The notes: a model not told the origin generated them from the sequence alone. 64,000 nucleotides of DNA from Amycolatopsis jejuensis (GCF_000717335.1 NZ_JNYZ01000003.1:248001-312000), one strand, 5' to 3'. Shown: positions 32,738 to 40,608, counted from the first letter of the stretch. Numbers and translations: made by a program.

Positions 32738-33504
32738 GCGGTGTCCTTGGCGGGGAGCCCGCGCCGACAGGCGGCACAGGTGGGTGTTCCGTCGGGGCGG
32801 TGGTGGGCAGGGAGGCCGTGCGGACATTTGCGGGGGCGAAGCTGGATCGGCTCGGTTGGGTCGCGCGCGGTCGGTGGTTGCGTTGGGTCCGGGCCAGAAG
32901 GTTGGTCGCTTTTAGGTGGTTGGTGTAAGTGACTTGGTAGGCGCTCGGAGCTGCGAGCGGTCAATAGGCCGGAGCGAGCGGTCAATAGGCCCGTAACGGT
33001 GTTTTCCGAGCGGTCAATCGGTTCGTCCGCCGCGGATTGACCGCTCTCTATGGCGAGCAGTGAATCCGATTTGTCCACAGGGGACGGTGCCGATTGAGCG
33101 CTCTCCTGGGCGAGCGGTGAATCGTCGGATTGAGCGCTCGCTATACGGAGCGATGAAACTTCGGTCGGCGGCAGCAGCGACAGACTGTCCACATCAGACG
33201 GAAGCGTCAATCGGTACTCCGTGGCGCGCCCACGACCCGACCGGCCGCCACCACGCGCCACGACCTCGATCAGACCCGACTCCCGCAACGCGGCCACCAG
33301 GCGCCGTACCGTGCTCGCTCCCTGCCCCGTCACAGCAGCGAGGACATCGACCCCCGGGCGTACGCGGGTGCCGTCGGCGTCGGCGTACGTCGCCAGCGTC
33401 AACGCGACCAGCTTGAGCCGCATCGGGAAGTCAACCCGGCGCACGACGCGTTCCCATTCGAACCGTCCGCACGGCTGCTGCCCATCGACCGACACGATCG
33501 TCAA
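32734..33504 (-). CDS. Winged-helix replication initiator-like protein with internal origin repeats
   Basis: The 256-residue protein has an N-terminal winged helix (about 20-105: RVDFPMRLKLVALTLATYAD, TGQGASTVRRLVAALRESGL, IEVVARGGGRSGRGRATEYR) of the kind found in phage replication initiators and DnaD-like proteins. A low-complexity Ser/Ala/Gln linker (about 115-195) follows, then a Cys/His end (CPHGLPAHHRPDGTPTCAAC). The DNA for the linker carries at least seven iteron-like repeats, as the origin does in lambda gene O. GAAAGGAG precedes the ATG. Confidence 0.8.
   Translation of the reverse strand: MTIVSVDGQQPCGRFEWERVVRRVDFPMRLKLVALTLATYADADGTRVRPGVDVLAAVTGQGASTVRRLVAALRESGLIEVVARGGGRSGRGRATEYRLTLPSDVDSLSLLPPTEVSSLRIASAQSDDSPLAQESAQSAPSPVDKSDSLLAIESGQSAADEPIDRSENTVTGLLTARSGLLTARSSERLPSHLHQPPKSDQPSGPDPTQPPTARDPTEPIQLRPRKCPHGLPAHHRPDGTPTCAACRRGLPAKDTA
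32953..33143. repeat. Iteron cluster, candidate phage replication origin
   Basis: Core GCGAGCGGTCAATMGG. Direct copies: 32953-32970 and 32974-32991 (identical 18-mers, 21 bp apart), 33007-33021, 33053-33068 and 33110-33124 (weaker). Inverted copies: 33033-33050, 33091-33105 and 33126-33143. They lie inside the initiator gene, where the protein is low in complexity. The period of 21 bp equals two helix turns. This is the expected structure of a lambda-type origin. Confidence 0.75.
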
Positions 33505-33570
33505 TCGTTCGGCTCCTTTCCGGGTGGTGCACGGTCCCGCCCGTACCGGGGAACGACCGGGACCGCGAGA

Positions 33571-33957
33571 TCAGGCGGTAGCGACGAAGCCGGGGTGCTG
33601 GCTGGCCATGTGCCGCGCGACGTCCCGGAACGACCGGTTGCAGCACGCACAAACACCAGCGGCGGCGCGCTTCCTCTGCTTGGTGATGACGCCGCGGAGA
33701 GCAGCGTTCGAGCGCTCGGCTGCCTCGCGCTGGTCACGCTGGTGGGTCGCGTTGGACTCCGCCCATTCCAGCCGCCGCTTGAGCTTCGTTGCTTCGCTCT
33801 CCCGGAACACTAGGCTGTGGCCGTTGGGGCAGTAGAAATCGCCGCCGTCCTCGCGACGCTTCCGCATGAGGTAGTCCGGCATCGCGAACGGCACGCCGCA
33901 CGTGACGCAGTGCGTGGAGACCAGGGTCAATTCCGCGTTCAGGGTGTAGGTGGTCAC
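33571..33957 (-). CDS. Zinc-finger protein of the early region
   Basis: A 128-residue protein with three parts: CVTCGVPFAMPDYL and CPNGHSLVF (zinc ribbon), a basic coiled coil (EATKLKRRLEWAESNATHQR) and a C2H2-type finger CACCNRSFRDVARHMASQHP. The same zinc-coil-finger protein recurs in actinophages. Likely nucleic-acid binding or regulatory. The 66-bp gap after it holds the initiator ribosome site. Confidence 0.8.
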   Translation of the reverse strand: MTTYTLNAELTLVSTHCVTCGVPFAMPDYLMRKRREDGGDFYCPNGHSLVFRESEATKLKRRLEWAESNATHQRDQREAAERSNAALRGVITKQRKRAAAGVCACCNRSFRDVARHMASQHPGFVATA

Positions 33958-34388
33958 TGCTTCTGTCCTTCCTGGACGGTGGGGGCAGCGTGGCCGTCAT
34001 CTTTTGCGGACGGCAAGCTGGCGATGTGGTCGCGCCACGGGCCTTCGAGTCCGCCGAGGCCCACGAGCGACACCCATGCCCACGCGTCGTCGCACGAGCA
34101 CTCGCCTCGGTAGGTGTTCGGGTTGATGCCGGAGTGTTCGACGGTGAGCCGGTGCTGCACCTCGGGTGTCGCGTTCACGGGTACCTCCACCTCCATGAGC
34201 GGGATCTGGTTGGGGTCGACCGGGTGGTGGTCGACGGGCCGCGCGGCAGAAGGGCGGGCTTTGCTGCTGCGGAGTTTCGGCTCGGGCGGGCCGAACAGCT
34301 TCCGGTAGCAGACCGGCCCGTACTTGCGCCGCTTGCTCTCGACGTCCTTGAGCGGCCTGTGGCACTTCTCGCACACAGACGCGGTCAT
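33954..34388 (-). CDS. DUF6011-type zinc protein
   Basis: A 144-residue protein whose start CEKCHRPLKDVESKRRKYGP followed by VCYRK is the DUF6011 signature, a treble-clef-like zinc motif of phages and actinobacteria. The C-terminal part has CSCDDAWAWVSL. Start at ATG 34388 (ATGA overlap). No function is known. Confidence 0.83.
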   Translation of the reverse strand: MTASVCEKCHRPLKDVESKRRKYGPVCYRKLFGPPEPKLRSSKARPSAARPVDHHPVDPNQIPLMEVEVPVNATPEVQHRLTVEHSGINPNTYRGECSCDDAWAWVSLVGLGGLEGPWRDHIASLPSAKDDGHAAPTVQEGQKQ

Positions 34389-34891
34389 GCGGCCCGCCTC
34401 AACGCGGCGTCGATCGCGTCCGGGCGGACGCCGAACCGTTGCGCGACGGCTTCGACGCTGTCGGTTTCCAGCAGCCACCGCAGTTCCCCGGCCGGTGGCA
34501 GCGTCCCGCGCCGACGCTCGGCAGCGGCACGCTCCCGATCCCGCACACGCTGGTCCCGCTTCTTGAGCCGCTGATACTCGCGTTCCCCCTCGACGACCCA
34601 CAGCGACCGGTTGCCGCCCGCGTAAGCGGTGTGCGCGCGGCGCAGATACCGGGTCAGCGGCGACACCGACAGGTCGACCGGGCGCGGCTCCACGGCCGGG
34701 ATCTCCCCGGTCGGCCGGACCGGGTCGCCGTCGGCGAGCGCGGCGGCGAGCACGCCGAGCACCTCGACGACACGCGCCGGGTTTTGCCGGGCCTGCCCGA
34801 TCAGGCCCGCGACATGGTTGGCGAATTGGCCCTCCGAGGCCAGCTGCACCAACACTCCCGCCTGCCGTCTTGCGGCAGGACTGCCGATCAC
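34385..34891 (-). CDS. Early protein with C-terminal sigma-like helix-turn-helix
   Basis: A 168-residue protein. The N-terminal half is helical (VLVQLASEGQFANHVAGLIG, QARQNPARVVEVLGVLAAAL); after a basic coiled segment it ends with LLETDSVEAVAQRFGVRPDA, a helix-turn-helix close to those of sigma region 4 or winged regulators. Start at GTG 34891 (GTGA overlap). Possibly an early regulator. Confidence 0.72.
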   Translation of the reverse strand: MIGSPAARRQAGVLVQLASEGQFANHVAGLIGQARQNPARVVEVLGVLAAALADGDPVRPTGEIPAVEPRPVDLSVSPLTRYLRRAHTAYAGGNRSLWVVEGEREYQRLKKRDQRVRDRERAAAERRRGTLPPAGELRWLLETDSVEAVAQRFGVRPDAIDAALRRAA

Positions 34892-35121
34892 TTCGGGACC
34901 TTCTTCCGCCCGTTGCGCGACACCGCGACCCACCGGAAGTTGACGTCGACTATCCCGAGCATCTGCAGGATGTCCACGGCCTCAGCCGAGTCTCGGGCCT
35001 CCAGCTTCACCCGCCGCACGCACGCCGCGGTTTCCTCTGGCGTGCCCTTCCCGATCGGGCCGCCGAGCACGCCGTGCGCCTGCTCCGTCGGGGTAGCGAA
35101 CCGCCTGTGCTTCGAGGTCAT
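34888..35121 (-). CDS. Small basic unknown protein
   Basis: A 77-residue basic protein (AVDILQMLGIVDVNFRWVAV; SRNGRKKVPK) with ATG 35121 overlapping the upstream stop. The basic C-terminus suggests nucleic-acid binding. Not recognised. Confidence 0.68.
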   Translation of the reverse strand: MTSKHRRFATPTEQAHGVLGGPIGKGTPEETAACVRRVKLEARDSAEAVDILQMLGIVDVNFRWVAVSRNGRKKVPK

Positions 35122-35387
35122 TCGCCACCGCCACGGCTGACCAGTACCACCGGTGCGCCGTCGAGGATTGCGAGCGCGCCAGCAACCTTGTCGACGTTCG
35201 GGATCGTCGGGTTCCCCAGGATCGCGCGGGCATGGTTCACGCGCGTCCACAGGCGCCCGTACTCGACGTGCATCGTGATCCATCCGGGACGCGCACGCTC
35301 CATCTGCTTGGCGTGCTGCTGCATCAAGACCTCGGTACGGCGCCGGACTTCCGCGTCCGGTAGTTCCGGCGCCCACTTCCGGCTCAT
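35118..35387 (-). CDS. Small helical unknown protein
   Basis: An 89-residue protein (MSRKWAPELPDAEVRRRTEV; RLWTRVNHARAILGNPT). ATG 35387 overlaps the upstream stop (ATGA). Helical N-terminal half, no motif. Not recognised. Confidence 0.68.
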   Translation of the reverse strand: MSRKWAPELPDAEVRRRTEVLMQQHAKQMERARPGWITMHVEYGRLWTRVNHARAILGNPTIPNVDKVAGALAILDGAPVVLVSRGGGE

Positions 35388-35629
35388 GACACACCCGGCC
35401 GAAGCACAGCCCACGAGGCCACGTCCTGAGGCAGCAACGACATGGTCGGCCAGTGCGAGTGATGCCCGGGCGGAACCCACACCACCGACCACGGCCGCGC
35501 CCGGCCCCCGTAGAACCGTTCATCGTGGACAGCGACCACACCGATCGGTGACACCCGGAACTCCGCAGGCATCGGCGGGGCGGCCAGGCGGTCGCAGATC
35601 GCGTTCAGCTGCTGCACCGTGATCGTCAT
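35384..35629 (-). CDS. Small unknown protein
   Basis: An 81-residue protein with two ordered stretches (TITVQQLNAICDRLAAPPMP; RPWSVVWVPPGHHSHWPTMS). His and Trp residues cluster in the second. Overlaps the HNH stop by 4 bp. Not recognised. Confidence 0.68.
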   Translation of the reverse strand: MTITVQQLNAICDRLAAPPMPAEFRVSPIGVVAVHDERFYGGRARPWSVVWVPPGHHSHWPTMSLLPQDVASWAVLRPGVS

Positions 35630-36057
35630 GCTGCTTCACCTTTCCGGTGATAGTCGGTGGTGTCGTCGTCGATGAGCACCGGGCCCCATTGCCAGTGCTC
35701 GAACGGCACAGCAGCCGGGTCCGCGTCGCGATCGACAAGCCACCCGTGCTCCTTCGCCTCGTCCGGGTTGGCGTGCACCCATCCATGGCAGGGAGGGCAG
35801 AGCCGTAACCCGTTCGACGGCGCCCACGTCCCGCCCTGCGACCGTCGTTTCCGGTGATGCCAATGCATCACCCCGCCCGCGCCGCACTTCTCGCAGCACT
35901 TCGAACGGTCGGCCACCCGCGCCCGGCCGTTCGCCTCGGTCCACTCCGAGCGGCGCTCGGCCTTTGTCCGGCCGCGGGTGCGTTTCATCGGGGAGCGTTT
36001 CAGCCCGGCGCCGCGGGGCAGGAACCCGCGGCGCTGCAACGGAGTCCGCCTAAGCAT
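35626..36057 (-). CDS. HNH endonuclease of the recombination module
   Basis: The 143-residue protein has a basic start (RRTPLQRRGFLPRGAGLKRS) and an HNH core: CEKCGAGGVMHWHHRKRRSQ, then LRLCPPCHGWVH. All zinc cysteines and the catalytic His are present. It follows the annealing protein gene and may process recombination intermediates or Holliday-like branches; small HNH proteins are usual there. ATG 36057 is chosen; ATG 36069 in frame is possible. Confidence 0.87.
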   Translation of the reverse strand: MLRRTPLQRRGFLPRGAGLKRSPMKRTRGRTKAERRSEWTEANGRARVADRSKCCEKCGAGGVMHWHHRKRRSQGGTWAPSNGLRLCPPCHGWVHANPDEAKEHGWLVDRDADPAAVPFEHWQWGPVLIDDDTTDYHRKGEAA

Positions 36058-36790
36058 CGGCACCGTCATCAGGCGTGGAATCCAGGTGCTCGCGGTACCG
36101 GTCGAGCAGGTCTGCCGGTGCGGTCGCGAACGTCTCGCCGCCCAGGCCGCCTGCCCAGCACGTGAAATTGGCGTCGATCTGTGGAAGCGCCCATCCGAAC
36201 CGGCGTGACGCGTAGTTGCGGATGGTTCCGCGGATCGCGTCGGCGTCGCGTTTGTCGACTGGCTTAACGGCCGCCCGGGCAGGCGGTCTGGCAGCGCGGC
36301 GACGCCGTGGCGACTGCGTCTTCCACAGATCCAACGCCATCCCGAATGACTGGCCAGCGTTGCGGAGCGCGTCCCCGATGACTTCCTTCGTGGCGGCGGT
36401 GCCGCGGCGCCCTTCGGCGTCGCCGTATCCGAGCCGGGACACCCCGGCCACGGTGAGCCGGATCCACAGGCCGCCGTAGCTGTCGAACACTGGGTTGCCG
36501 TTGTCGTCGCGCCCCAACGGTTCCCAGTCCCACCCCGGGTCGGCCTCGATAAGGCGTTCCCGGATGTGGGCGTGGCCCACGTAGTCGAGGTGCTCGTGCG
36601 CGACGGTGAAGACCTCGCCGCAGCTCTCGCAATGCGAGGCCTCATGCTCCGCGCAGACCGCGCCCGGCTGGTCCCGGTCCAGCAGCTCGCAGGCCGGGCA
36701 GGTGATGATCGGCCGCTGCCGGACCGCGGAATTCGGGAACTTGCGGCGCAGCTTTTTGAGCGCGGCTTTCTGTTCGTCGGTGAGGGTCAC
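36050..36790 (-). CDS. Rad52/ERF-like single-strand annealing protein with zinc ribbon
   Basis: A 246-residue protein. Residues about 30-65 hold a zinc ribbon (CPACELL ... CAEHEASHCESCG). The core reads HIRERLIEADPGWDWEPLGR, GGLWIRLTVAGVSRLGYGDA and EVIGDALRNAGQSFGMALDL, the pattern of actinophage Rad52/ERF-type annealing proteins. It would pair single strands during phage recombination. Its neighbours, an unknown helper upstream and HNH downstream, are consistent. Confidence 0.83.
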   Translation of the reverse strand: MTLTDEQKAALKKLRRKFPNSAVRQRPIITCPACELLDRDQPGAVCAEHEASHCESCGEVFTVAHEHLDYVGHAHIRERLIEADPGWDWEPLGRDDNGNPVFDSYGGLWIRLTVAGVSRLGYGDAEGRRGTAATKEVIGDALRNAGQSFGMALDLWKTQSPRRRRAARPPARAAVKPVDKRDADAIRGTIRNYASRRFGWALPQIDANFTCWAGGLGGETFATAPADLLDRYREHLDSTPDDGADA

Positions 36791-37383
36791 GCCGACCGCC
36801 TCTCGGGCTCAGCCTCGGGCGCGGTGAGCAGGTCGAGCAGAAGGTCGCCGTCGGCCAGCATTTCCAGCGCCGCGGCCCCGCCGTCCGGCGCGGTTTGGCA
36901 CTTCACCGTCCCGCCGGTACGGTCGATCACCACGCCCGGGATCTCGGCCTCGCCGTCCGGCGCCATCGGTGCACCGTTCGCCGTGGACAGGTCGAGCACC
37001 TTGCGGCGCAGCTCGTCCGCCACCACCGTCACCGACTTCACCAGATGCGTCGCACCGGCCAGATACAGCGCTTCCGCGACTTCCTTCTCCGACCCGGTGA
37101 TCTCGAACGCCGGTTGCGTCGCATCCGGGTACGCTTTCGCCGCCCACGCCGCGAACGCGGCCGTGTCGGCGATCCGCGCGGACACCTTGATGTCCTCCCG
37201 CAGCACCGTGCCCAGCCGCCAGCCCGCCGGGGAATCCACCCGCAGCCGCGACCCAGCCGACAGCTTCTGCGACACCCGCTGTCTCAGCGCGTCGTACCGG
37301 CCGTCGACCCGGTCCTTGAACGCCTTGAGCTGAGCCAGTTCCGACGCCAGCTCTTCCAACGTCACCGTGTTCGGGTCGCTCAC
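36787..37383 (-). CDS. Recombination-associated unknown protein
   Basis: A 198-residue protein: helical N-terminus (ELASELAQLKAFKDRVDGRY), a middle domain with RLRVDSPAGWRLGTVLREDI, and an acidic end. It is coupled by ATGA overlap to the annealing protein, and proteins of this style commonly precede actinophage annealing proteins. Function unknown. Confidence 0.74.
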   Translation of the reverse strand: MSDPNTVTLEELASELAQLKAFKDRVDGRYDALRQRVSQKLSAGSRLRVDSPAGWRLGTVLREDIKVSARIADTAAFAAWAAKAYPDATQPAFEITGSEKEVAEALYLAGATHLVKSVTVVADELRRKVLDLSTANGAPMAPDGEAEIPGVVIDRTGGTVKCQTAPDGGAAALEMLADGDLLLDLLTAPEAEPERRSA

Positions 37384-37775
37384 GCCGACACATCCTTGGC
37401 GCGCTTCGCCGCAATCTCGTCGGCGAGAGACGCGAGCATGTCGAGCTGGATCTCACCGCGCAGCTCACCGAACTCGCGGAGGATCAACTGACCCTCGTCT
37501 GCGTCGAGCACTGCGGCTACTCGGTCCAGCCGCGCGCCACCGTCCATGACGCCGGACAGGTACAGGTGGTAGCCGCTTCCGTACGTGTACCGAACCTTCG
37601 TCCCGGTCAGTGTCTTCGACCAGGCGATCAGGGCCGCGAGGTGGCTGCCGTCGCGGACGAACAGCTGCACCCCGGCGTTGTTGGCGACCTGCAGACTCGA
37701 AAGGGTGCCGTCGAGTTCGGGGTGCGCTTCGAGATGTTCGAGGATGGCGCGTACCCGCGCGGTTGGGGTGCTCAC
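37380..37775 (-). CDS. Unknown early phage protein
   Basis: A 131-residue protein (RVRAILEHLEAHPELDGTLS; FVRDGSHLAALIAWSKTLTG; TYGSGYHLYLSGVMDGG). Mixed alpha/beta, no catalytic motif. Overlaps its neighbours by 4 bp on each side. Not recognised. Confidence 0.7.
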   Translation of the reverse strand: MSTPTARVRAILEHLEAHPELDGTLSSLQVANNAGVQLFVRDGSHLAALIAWSKTLTGTKVRYTYGSGYHLYLSGVMDGGARLDRVAAVLDADEGQLILREFGELRGEIQLDMLASLADEIAAKRAKDVSA

Positions 37776-38026
37776 AGGGTTCCTCCGATACGTCCAGCGC
37801 CCGGCATGGCGAGCGCGAGGTAGATGGCTTTGAACTGACCGACACCGGCGTTGCTTCGGCGCACGGCGGCCAGGAATTCCTTTGTCGACGGTGCCTGCCA
37901 GCCGAGTTCCGCTGCGTCGATCACGGCGGCGGCCCCGGCGGCGAAGTCGTCGACCGCGTGCACCAGCTCGCGGTCACGCTGCTCGTCGAACCGCGCGAAC
38001 AACGGGTCCAGGTCGGGCGCGGTCAT
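37772..38026 (-). CDS. Small unknown helical protein
   Basis: An 84-residue protein (LDPLFARFDEQRDRELVHAV; STKEFLAAVRRSNAGVGQFK). Helical, no motif. Coupled to its neighbours by ATGA overlaps. Not recognised. Confidence 0.68.
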   Translation of the reverse strand: MTAPDLDPLFARFDEQRDRELVHAVDDFAAGAAAVIDAAELGWQAPSTKEFLAAVRRSNAGVGQFKAIYLALAMPGAGRIGGTL

Positions 38027-38214
38027 CTGGGTTCCTCCGTGCAGGTGCCGTACTGCGGTCGGCAGTGGGTCATGGTCGGATCGGGGTAAGAGTTGGGGCC
38101 GCCGGTGGCGATCAGCGTCAGCGCGACGGCGAGCATCACCACCGAGGCGATCAGCGCCACGACCGCGGCCACCGCCAGCAGCCAGCGTTTCGCCTTATCC
38201 GGGAGACCCATCAC
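38023..38214 (-). CDS. Single-span membrane protein
   Basis: A 63-residue protein with one hydrophobic span (about residues 11-38, WLLAVAAVVALIASVVMLAV onward) and a short Cys-containing outside or inside tail (HCRPQYGTC). Early phage membrane proteins of this type may guard against superinfection; that is only a guess. Confidence 0.7.
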   Translation of the reverse strand: MMGLPDKAKRWLLAVAAVVALIASVVMLAVALTLIATGGPNSYPDPTMTHCRPQYGTCTEEPR

Positions 38215-38489
38215 CGGCCACCGCTCCAGATGTTGAACGGCTTCACGAGGTCTTCCGCCCGAGCACGAGTCACCGGCTCAGGGCGGAGATGTTCCGGCAG
38301 GCTCGCGAGCGCGGCCGCGTTCTGCTCTATGAACTCGTCGGCCGTAGCCAGACGCAGCAACACCGGCTTGCCGTCCACGGTGGACACGACGATCGGGTCC
38401 CCGGCCGCCGCGGTAAACAGCTCGTGCAGCACGCAGTTCACGACCGGCATGCCTTCGCGTGCAGCACGTTCCTCCGCCAAGCTCGCCAT
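38211..38489 (-). CDS. Small unknown protein
   Basis: A 92-residue protein (VVNCVLHELFTAAAGDPIVV; STVDGKPVLLRLATADEFIE), alpha/beta in appearance. Overlaps the next gene by 4 bp and lies 2 bp after the previous one. Not recognised. Confidence 0.68.
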   Translation of the reverse strand: MASLAEERAAREGMPVVNCVLHELFTAAAGDPIVVSTVDGKPVLLRLATADEFIEQNAAALASLPEHLRPEPVTRARAEDLVKPFNIWSGGR

Positions 38490-38491
38490 TG

Positions 38492-38917
38492 CTACGCCAC
38501 CTTTCCGAGGTAGAGGGGTTCGCTGTCGACGTCAGCTCGCCACGCGCGCAACATCGCGCCGAGGTCGTCGTCAGCAGTGAGGGCTTGATCAACCGCGTCC
38601 GCGGGTGGTCGGGGTGCCCGCGCCGGGGGCGGTGGACCGTCCGGCAGCGGCCCGTTATTGCAGCCCGTCACGGCGACCGCGACCAGCAGCAGCGGCGCCA
38701 GCACCCGCCGGGCCGGTGCCCGATAAGCACGCCACGCCAGCAGGAAAGTCCCGTATGCCAACGCGATCAGCCCAGCAGCGACCGCGAGCAGCGTCCCGTC
38801 GGCGGTGAGCCGGAACGAATGCGCCGGGCCGGTCTGCTCCACCAGCGCCGCCGGGGCCAGGAACACCAGCACCGCGAACGCGGCCACGAGCAGCGCGCTG
38901 GCTGCGCGGCGCTTCAC
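38492..38917 (-). CDS. Membrane protein with two or three spans
   Basis: A 141-residue protein with hydrophobic segments at about residues 6-26, 43-63 and 72-86. The third (LLLVAVAVTGCN) resembles a lipobox but lies internally, so true lipidation is unlikely unless the start is later. The tail is Pro-rich then acidic. ATGA overlap with the preceding lipobox-containing gene. Role unknown. Confidence 0.7.
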   Translation of the reverse strand: MKRRAASALLVAAFAVLVFLAPAALVEQTGPAHSFRLTADGTLLAVAAGLIALAYGTFLLAWRAYRAPARRVLAPLLLVAVAVTGCNNGPLPDGPPPPARAPRPPADAVDQALTADDDLGAMLRAWRADVDSEPLYLGKVA

Positions 38918-39273
38918 CGCTTCACCGCCGGGTCATCCGGGCCGCACTGCCGGTTGCCCATCGTGTGGCAGTCCCAGCACGGTTCGTCTTCCTCGCACTG
39001 CACCGACGGCGACGGCGCCGGGTGCGGCGTACCGGGCTCGGGCTTGCACCCGGCCAGCCCGAGCACCGCGGCGGCCATGGTGACGGCGACGATGCCCGTG
39101 ATCCCGATGCGCTCGCCGAGCCCCTGCAGCTTCCCCGTCCGGCCGTCGTTGTCGTTGCGGCGCTTCGGTTCCGGCTTCTGCTCGGCCGCCTTCTTCTTCC
39201 CGTGCTCGATCTCGAAGTCGACGACCTTGTCGGTCCATTCACGGACGGTCCGGAGCCTCTTGATGATCCCCAT
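38914..39273 (-). CDS. Membrane protein with internal lipobox-like motif
   Basis: A 119-residue protein: charged N-terminal 60 residues, one hydrophobic span (about 61-81, GITGIVAVTMAAAVLGLAGC) ending in a Cys that looks like a lipobox, then a Cys-rich tail (CEEDEPCWDCHTMGNRQCG). A true lipoprotein signal would start nearer, so a late start or simple membrane anchoring are both possible. ATG 39273 follows GGAGGTGTG at 8 nt. Confidence 0.7.
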   Translation of the reverse strand: MGIIKRLRTVREWTDKVVDFEIEHGKKKAAEQKPEPKRRNDNDGRTGKLQGLGERIGITGIVAVTMAAAVLGLAGCKPEPGTPHPAPSPSVQCEEDEPCWDCHTMGNRQCGPDDPAVKR

Positions 39274-39398
39274 CACTCGCACACCTCCGCGGCGGTCGCC
39301 GCTTCACACTCGTCGACCAGGCGCTGCAGGTCTGTGAGTTCCATCTGGAGCTGCTCGATTCGCTTCTGGCGCTCGCGGCAGCGTTCGCACTTCGCCAT
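39273..39398 (-). CDS. 41-residue Cys-containing helical protein ending EVCE
   Basis: A short protein (MAKCERCRERQKRIEQLQME) with CxxC and a helix. Start and stop are both set by a repeated junction (CATCACTCGCACACCTCC) present at 39271 and 39396. Not recognised. Confidence 0.65.
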   Translation of the reverse strand: MAKCERCRERQKRIEQLQMELTDLQRLVDECEAATAAEVCE

Positions 39399-39808
39399 CA
39401 CTCGCACACCTCCACGGACACGAGTCGGAACGGCCCGGCCTCGATCAGGGCCTGCCGCACCGCGCCGGTACGCGGGTTGATCGCGCAGGAGTGGCACACC
39501 TCGACCGCGAACAGCGGACGCAGGTCGTCCCGGTCCGGATCGGGGTCGCCGCACACCCGCACCGTTGCCAGCTCCGGCCGGGCCGGTGCACACCACGTGC
39601 ACTCGCCTGGTGTGAAATGCGGGTCGATCATCACCCGCAGCGCGCCGTGCATCTGCTCGGCGACAGCCTCGATCTCCGCCACCCGCACCGACGGCGGTGC
39701 GAGAAGCTGCCAGCTCGGCGGCGTCGCCTCGACCGGGCGCCGCTGGCCATTCAGCCACGCACCCAGCGCCCGCCGACACCGGCGGCCAGTACTCTGTTGA
39801 GCGATCAT
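39398..39808 (-). CDS. Cys-rich unknown protein ending EVCE
   Basis: A 136-residue protein: basic start, then ECTWCAPARPELATVRVCGD and VEVCHSCAINP, which give two or three Cys pairs for zinc. Its C-terminus EVCE and the ribosome site of the next gene come from the same repeated junction. It is the first gene after an inverted repeat (39892-39937), so it may begin a new transcript. Confidence 0.72.
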   Translation of the reverse strand: MIAQQSTGRRCRRALGAWLNGQRRPVEATPPSWQLLAPPSVRVAEIEAVAEQMHGALRVMIDPHFTPGECTWCAPARPELATVRVCGDPDPDRDDLRPLFAVEVCHSCAINPRTGAVRQALIEAGPFRLVSVEVCE

Positions 39809-39891
39809 GAGGACTCCCTTTCCTCTTGGTCAGCCCGTTCCGGAGCCCTGCACGGCACCGGGGCGGGCGTCTTCATTTCTTGGGGTGGGGA

Positions 39892-39937
39892 GCTGGCGGG
39901 CCGGGCGGGGTCGGGGGGGCACACCCAGCCCGCCAGC
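39892..39937. terminator. Inverted repeat, candidate terminator of the cro-xis transcript
   Basis: GCTGGCGGGC (39892-39901) and GCCCGCCAGC (39928-39937) form a perfect 10-bp stem with a 26-nt G-rich loop, 4 bp after the end of the excisionase-like gene. No T-run is present. It would end or weaken the leftward early transcript before the long early operon. Confidence 0.55.
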
Positions 39938-39940
39938 AGC

Positions 39941-40192
39941 TCAGGCGGCGGTGACGCCGCGGGCGAGGTAGCGCTGCAGCTCGACGTCCGGAACGACGTG
40001 AAGTCGGCCATCCTGGACAGCGCCGAGCAGTCCCTCGTGGATCAGTTCGAGGACCTGCTTGTAGGAGAGGCCCGTCATCTGCGCGACCTCGCGCGGACGC
40101 CACGCGACGCGGACCGGGGCCTTCGCAGCCTTCTCCAGCCGGGAGATGCGGTCCGTGAGCTTCTCCACCGCCTCGACAAGTGCGGTGCTCAT
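39941..40192 (-). CDS. Excisionase-like helix-turn-helix protein
   Basis: The 83-residue protein has a short helical start (VEAVEKLTDRISRLEKAAKA) and then WRPREVAQMTGLSYKQVLEL IHEG, a MerR/excisionase winged helix, with HVVPDVELQRYL as wing. Its place right after the cro-like gene is typical for actinophage Xis, which directs integrase to excise the prophage. ATGA overlap with the cro-like gene. Confidence 0.8.
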   Translation of the reverse strand: MSTALVEAVEKLTDRISRLEKAAKAPVRVAWRPREVAQMTGLSYKQVLELIHEGLLGAVQDGRLHVVPDVELQRYLARGVTAA

Positions 40193-40518
40193 GCTGCAAC
40201 TTCCTTGCCGGTTGCGCGTTTCGGACCGGTCGACTTCTCCTGATCCTGGCGCCGGGTCGGGTGGGCGGGTTCACGCTTCGGCTGTTTCGGCGGCTCGTCC
40301 GGGACGCCGTCGTTCGTTGCCGTGATGTCGTCGATCGTCACGCCGAGGACTCGTGCCATCCGGTGCACCAGGCGATCGCCGGGCTTGTCGGTCTTGCTGA
40401 GGATGTTCCTCAGGTACAGAGGGGAGATCCCCAGCGCGCCCGCGAATTCCTCGTTCGAGAGGTCGCGCTCGTCACGCCTCTCACGGATGGCGGTGGGGTT
40501 GATGGGGTGGAGTGCCAT
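40189..40518 (-). CDS. Cro-like XRE-family repressor
   Basis: The 109-residue protein has an XRE helix-turn-helix in residues about 10-65 (RDLSNEEFAGALGISPLYLR and RLVHRMARVLGVTIDDI) and a basic disordered tail. It reads leftwards from a promoter with TTGCAC, a 17-bp spacer and AAAACT, with the ATG 6 nt after the -10 box, so the transcript would be leaderless. It faces the repressor gene across about 180 bp, the usual lytic/lysogenic switch. Confidence 0.85.
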   Translation of the reverse strand: MALHPINPTAIRERRDERDLSNEEFAGALGISPLYLRNILSKTDKPGDRLVHRMARVLGVTIDDITATNDGVPDEPPKQPKREPAHPTRRQDQEKSTGPKRATGKEVAA

Positions 40519-40524
40519 GCGAGA

Positions 40525-40608
40525 AGTTTTGCAGGTTTTTGCAAGAAGTGCAACCCATTGATCCTGCAGATCTGCCTGTTTGTGCAACCTTGATATTTCC
40601 TGTAGGCT
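40525..40608. promoter_or_regulatory. Divergent immunity promoters and operator
   Basis: Leftward promoter: TTGCAC (40553-40548), 17-bp spacer, AAAACT (40530-40525). Rightward promoter candidate: TTGTGC (40580-40585), 17-bp spacer, TAGGCT (40603-40608). GTGCAACC occurs at 40548 and 40582, one in each -35 region, and GGTT..TGCA....TGCA.ACC (40534-40555) forms a dyad over the leftward promoter. These are the likely operators for the two XRE proteins. Confidence 0.65.

Noticed and set aside
32953..33143. Short repeats as a CRISPR array
   Set aside because: Copies are 15-18 bp, degenerate, in both directions, with uneven short gaps, inside a coding gene; they fit origin iterons. No cas gene is present.
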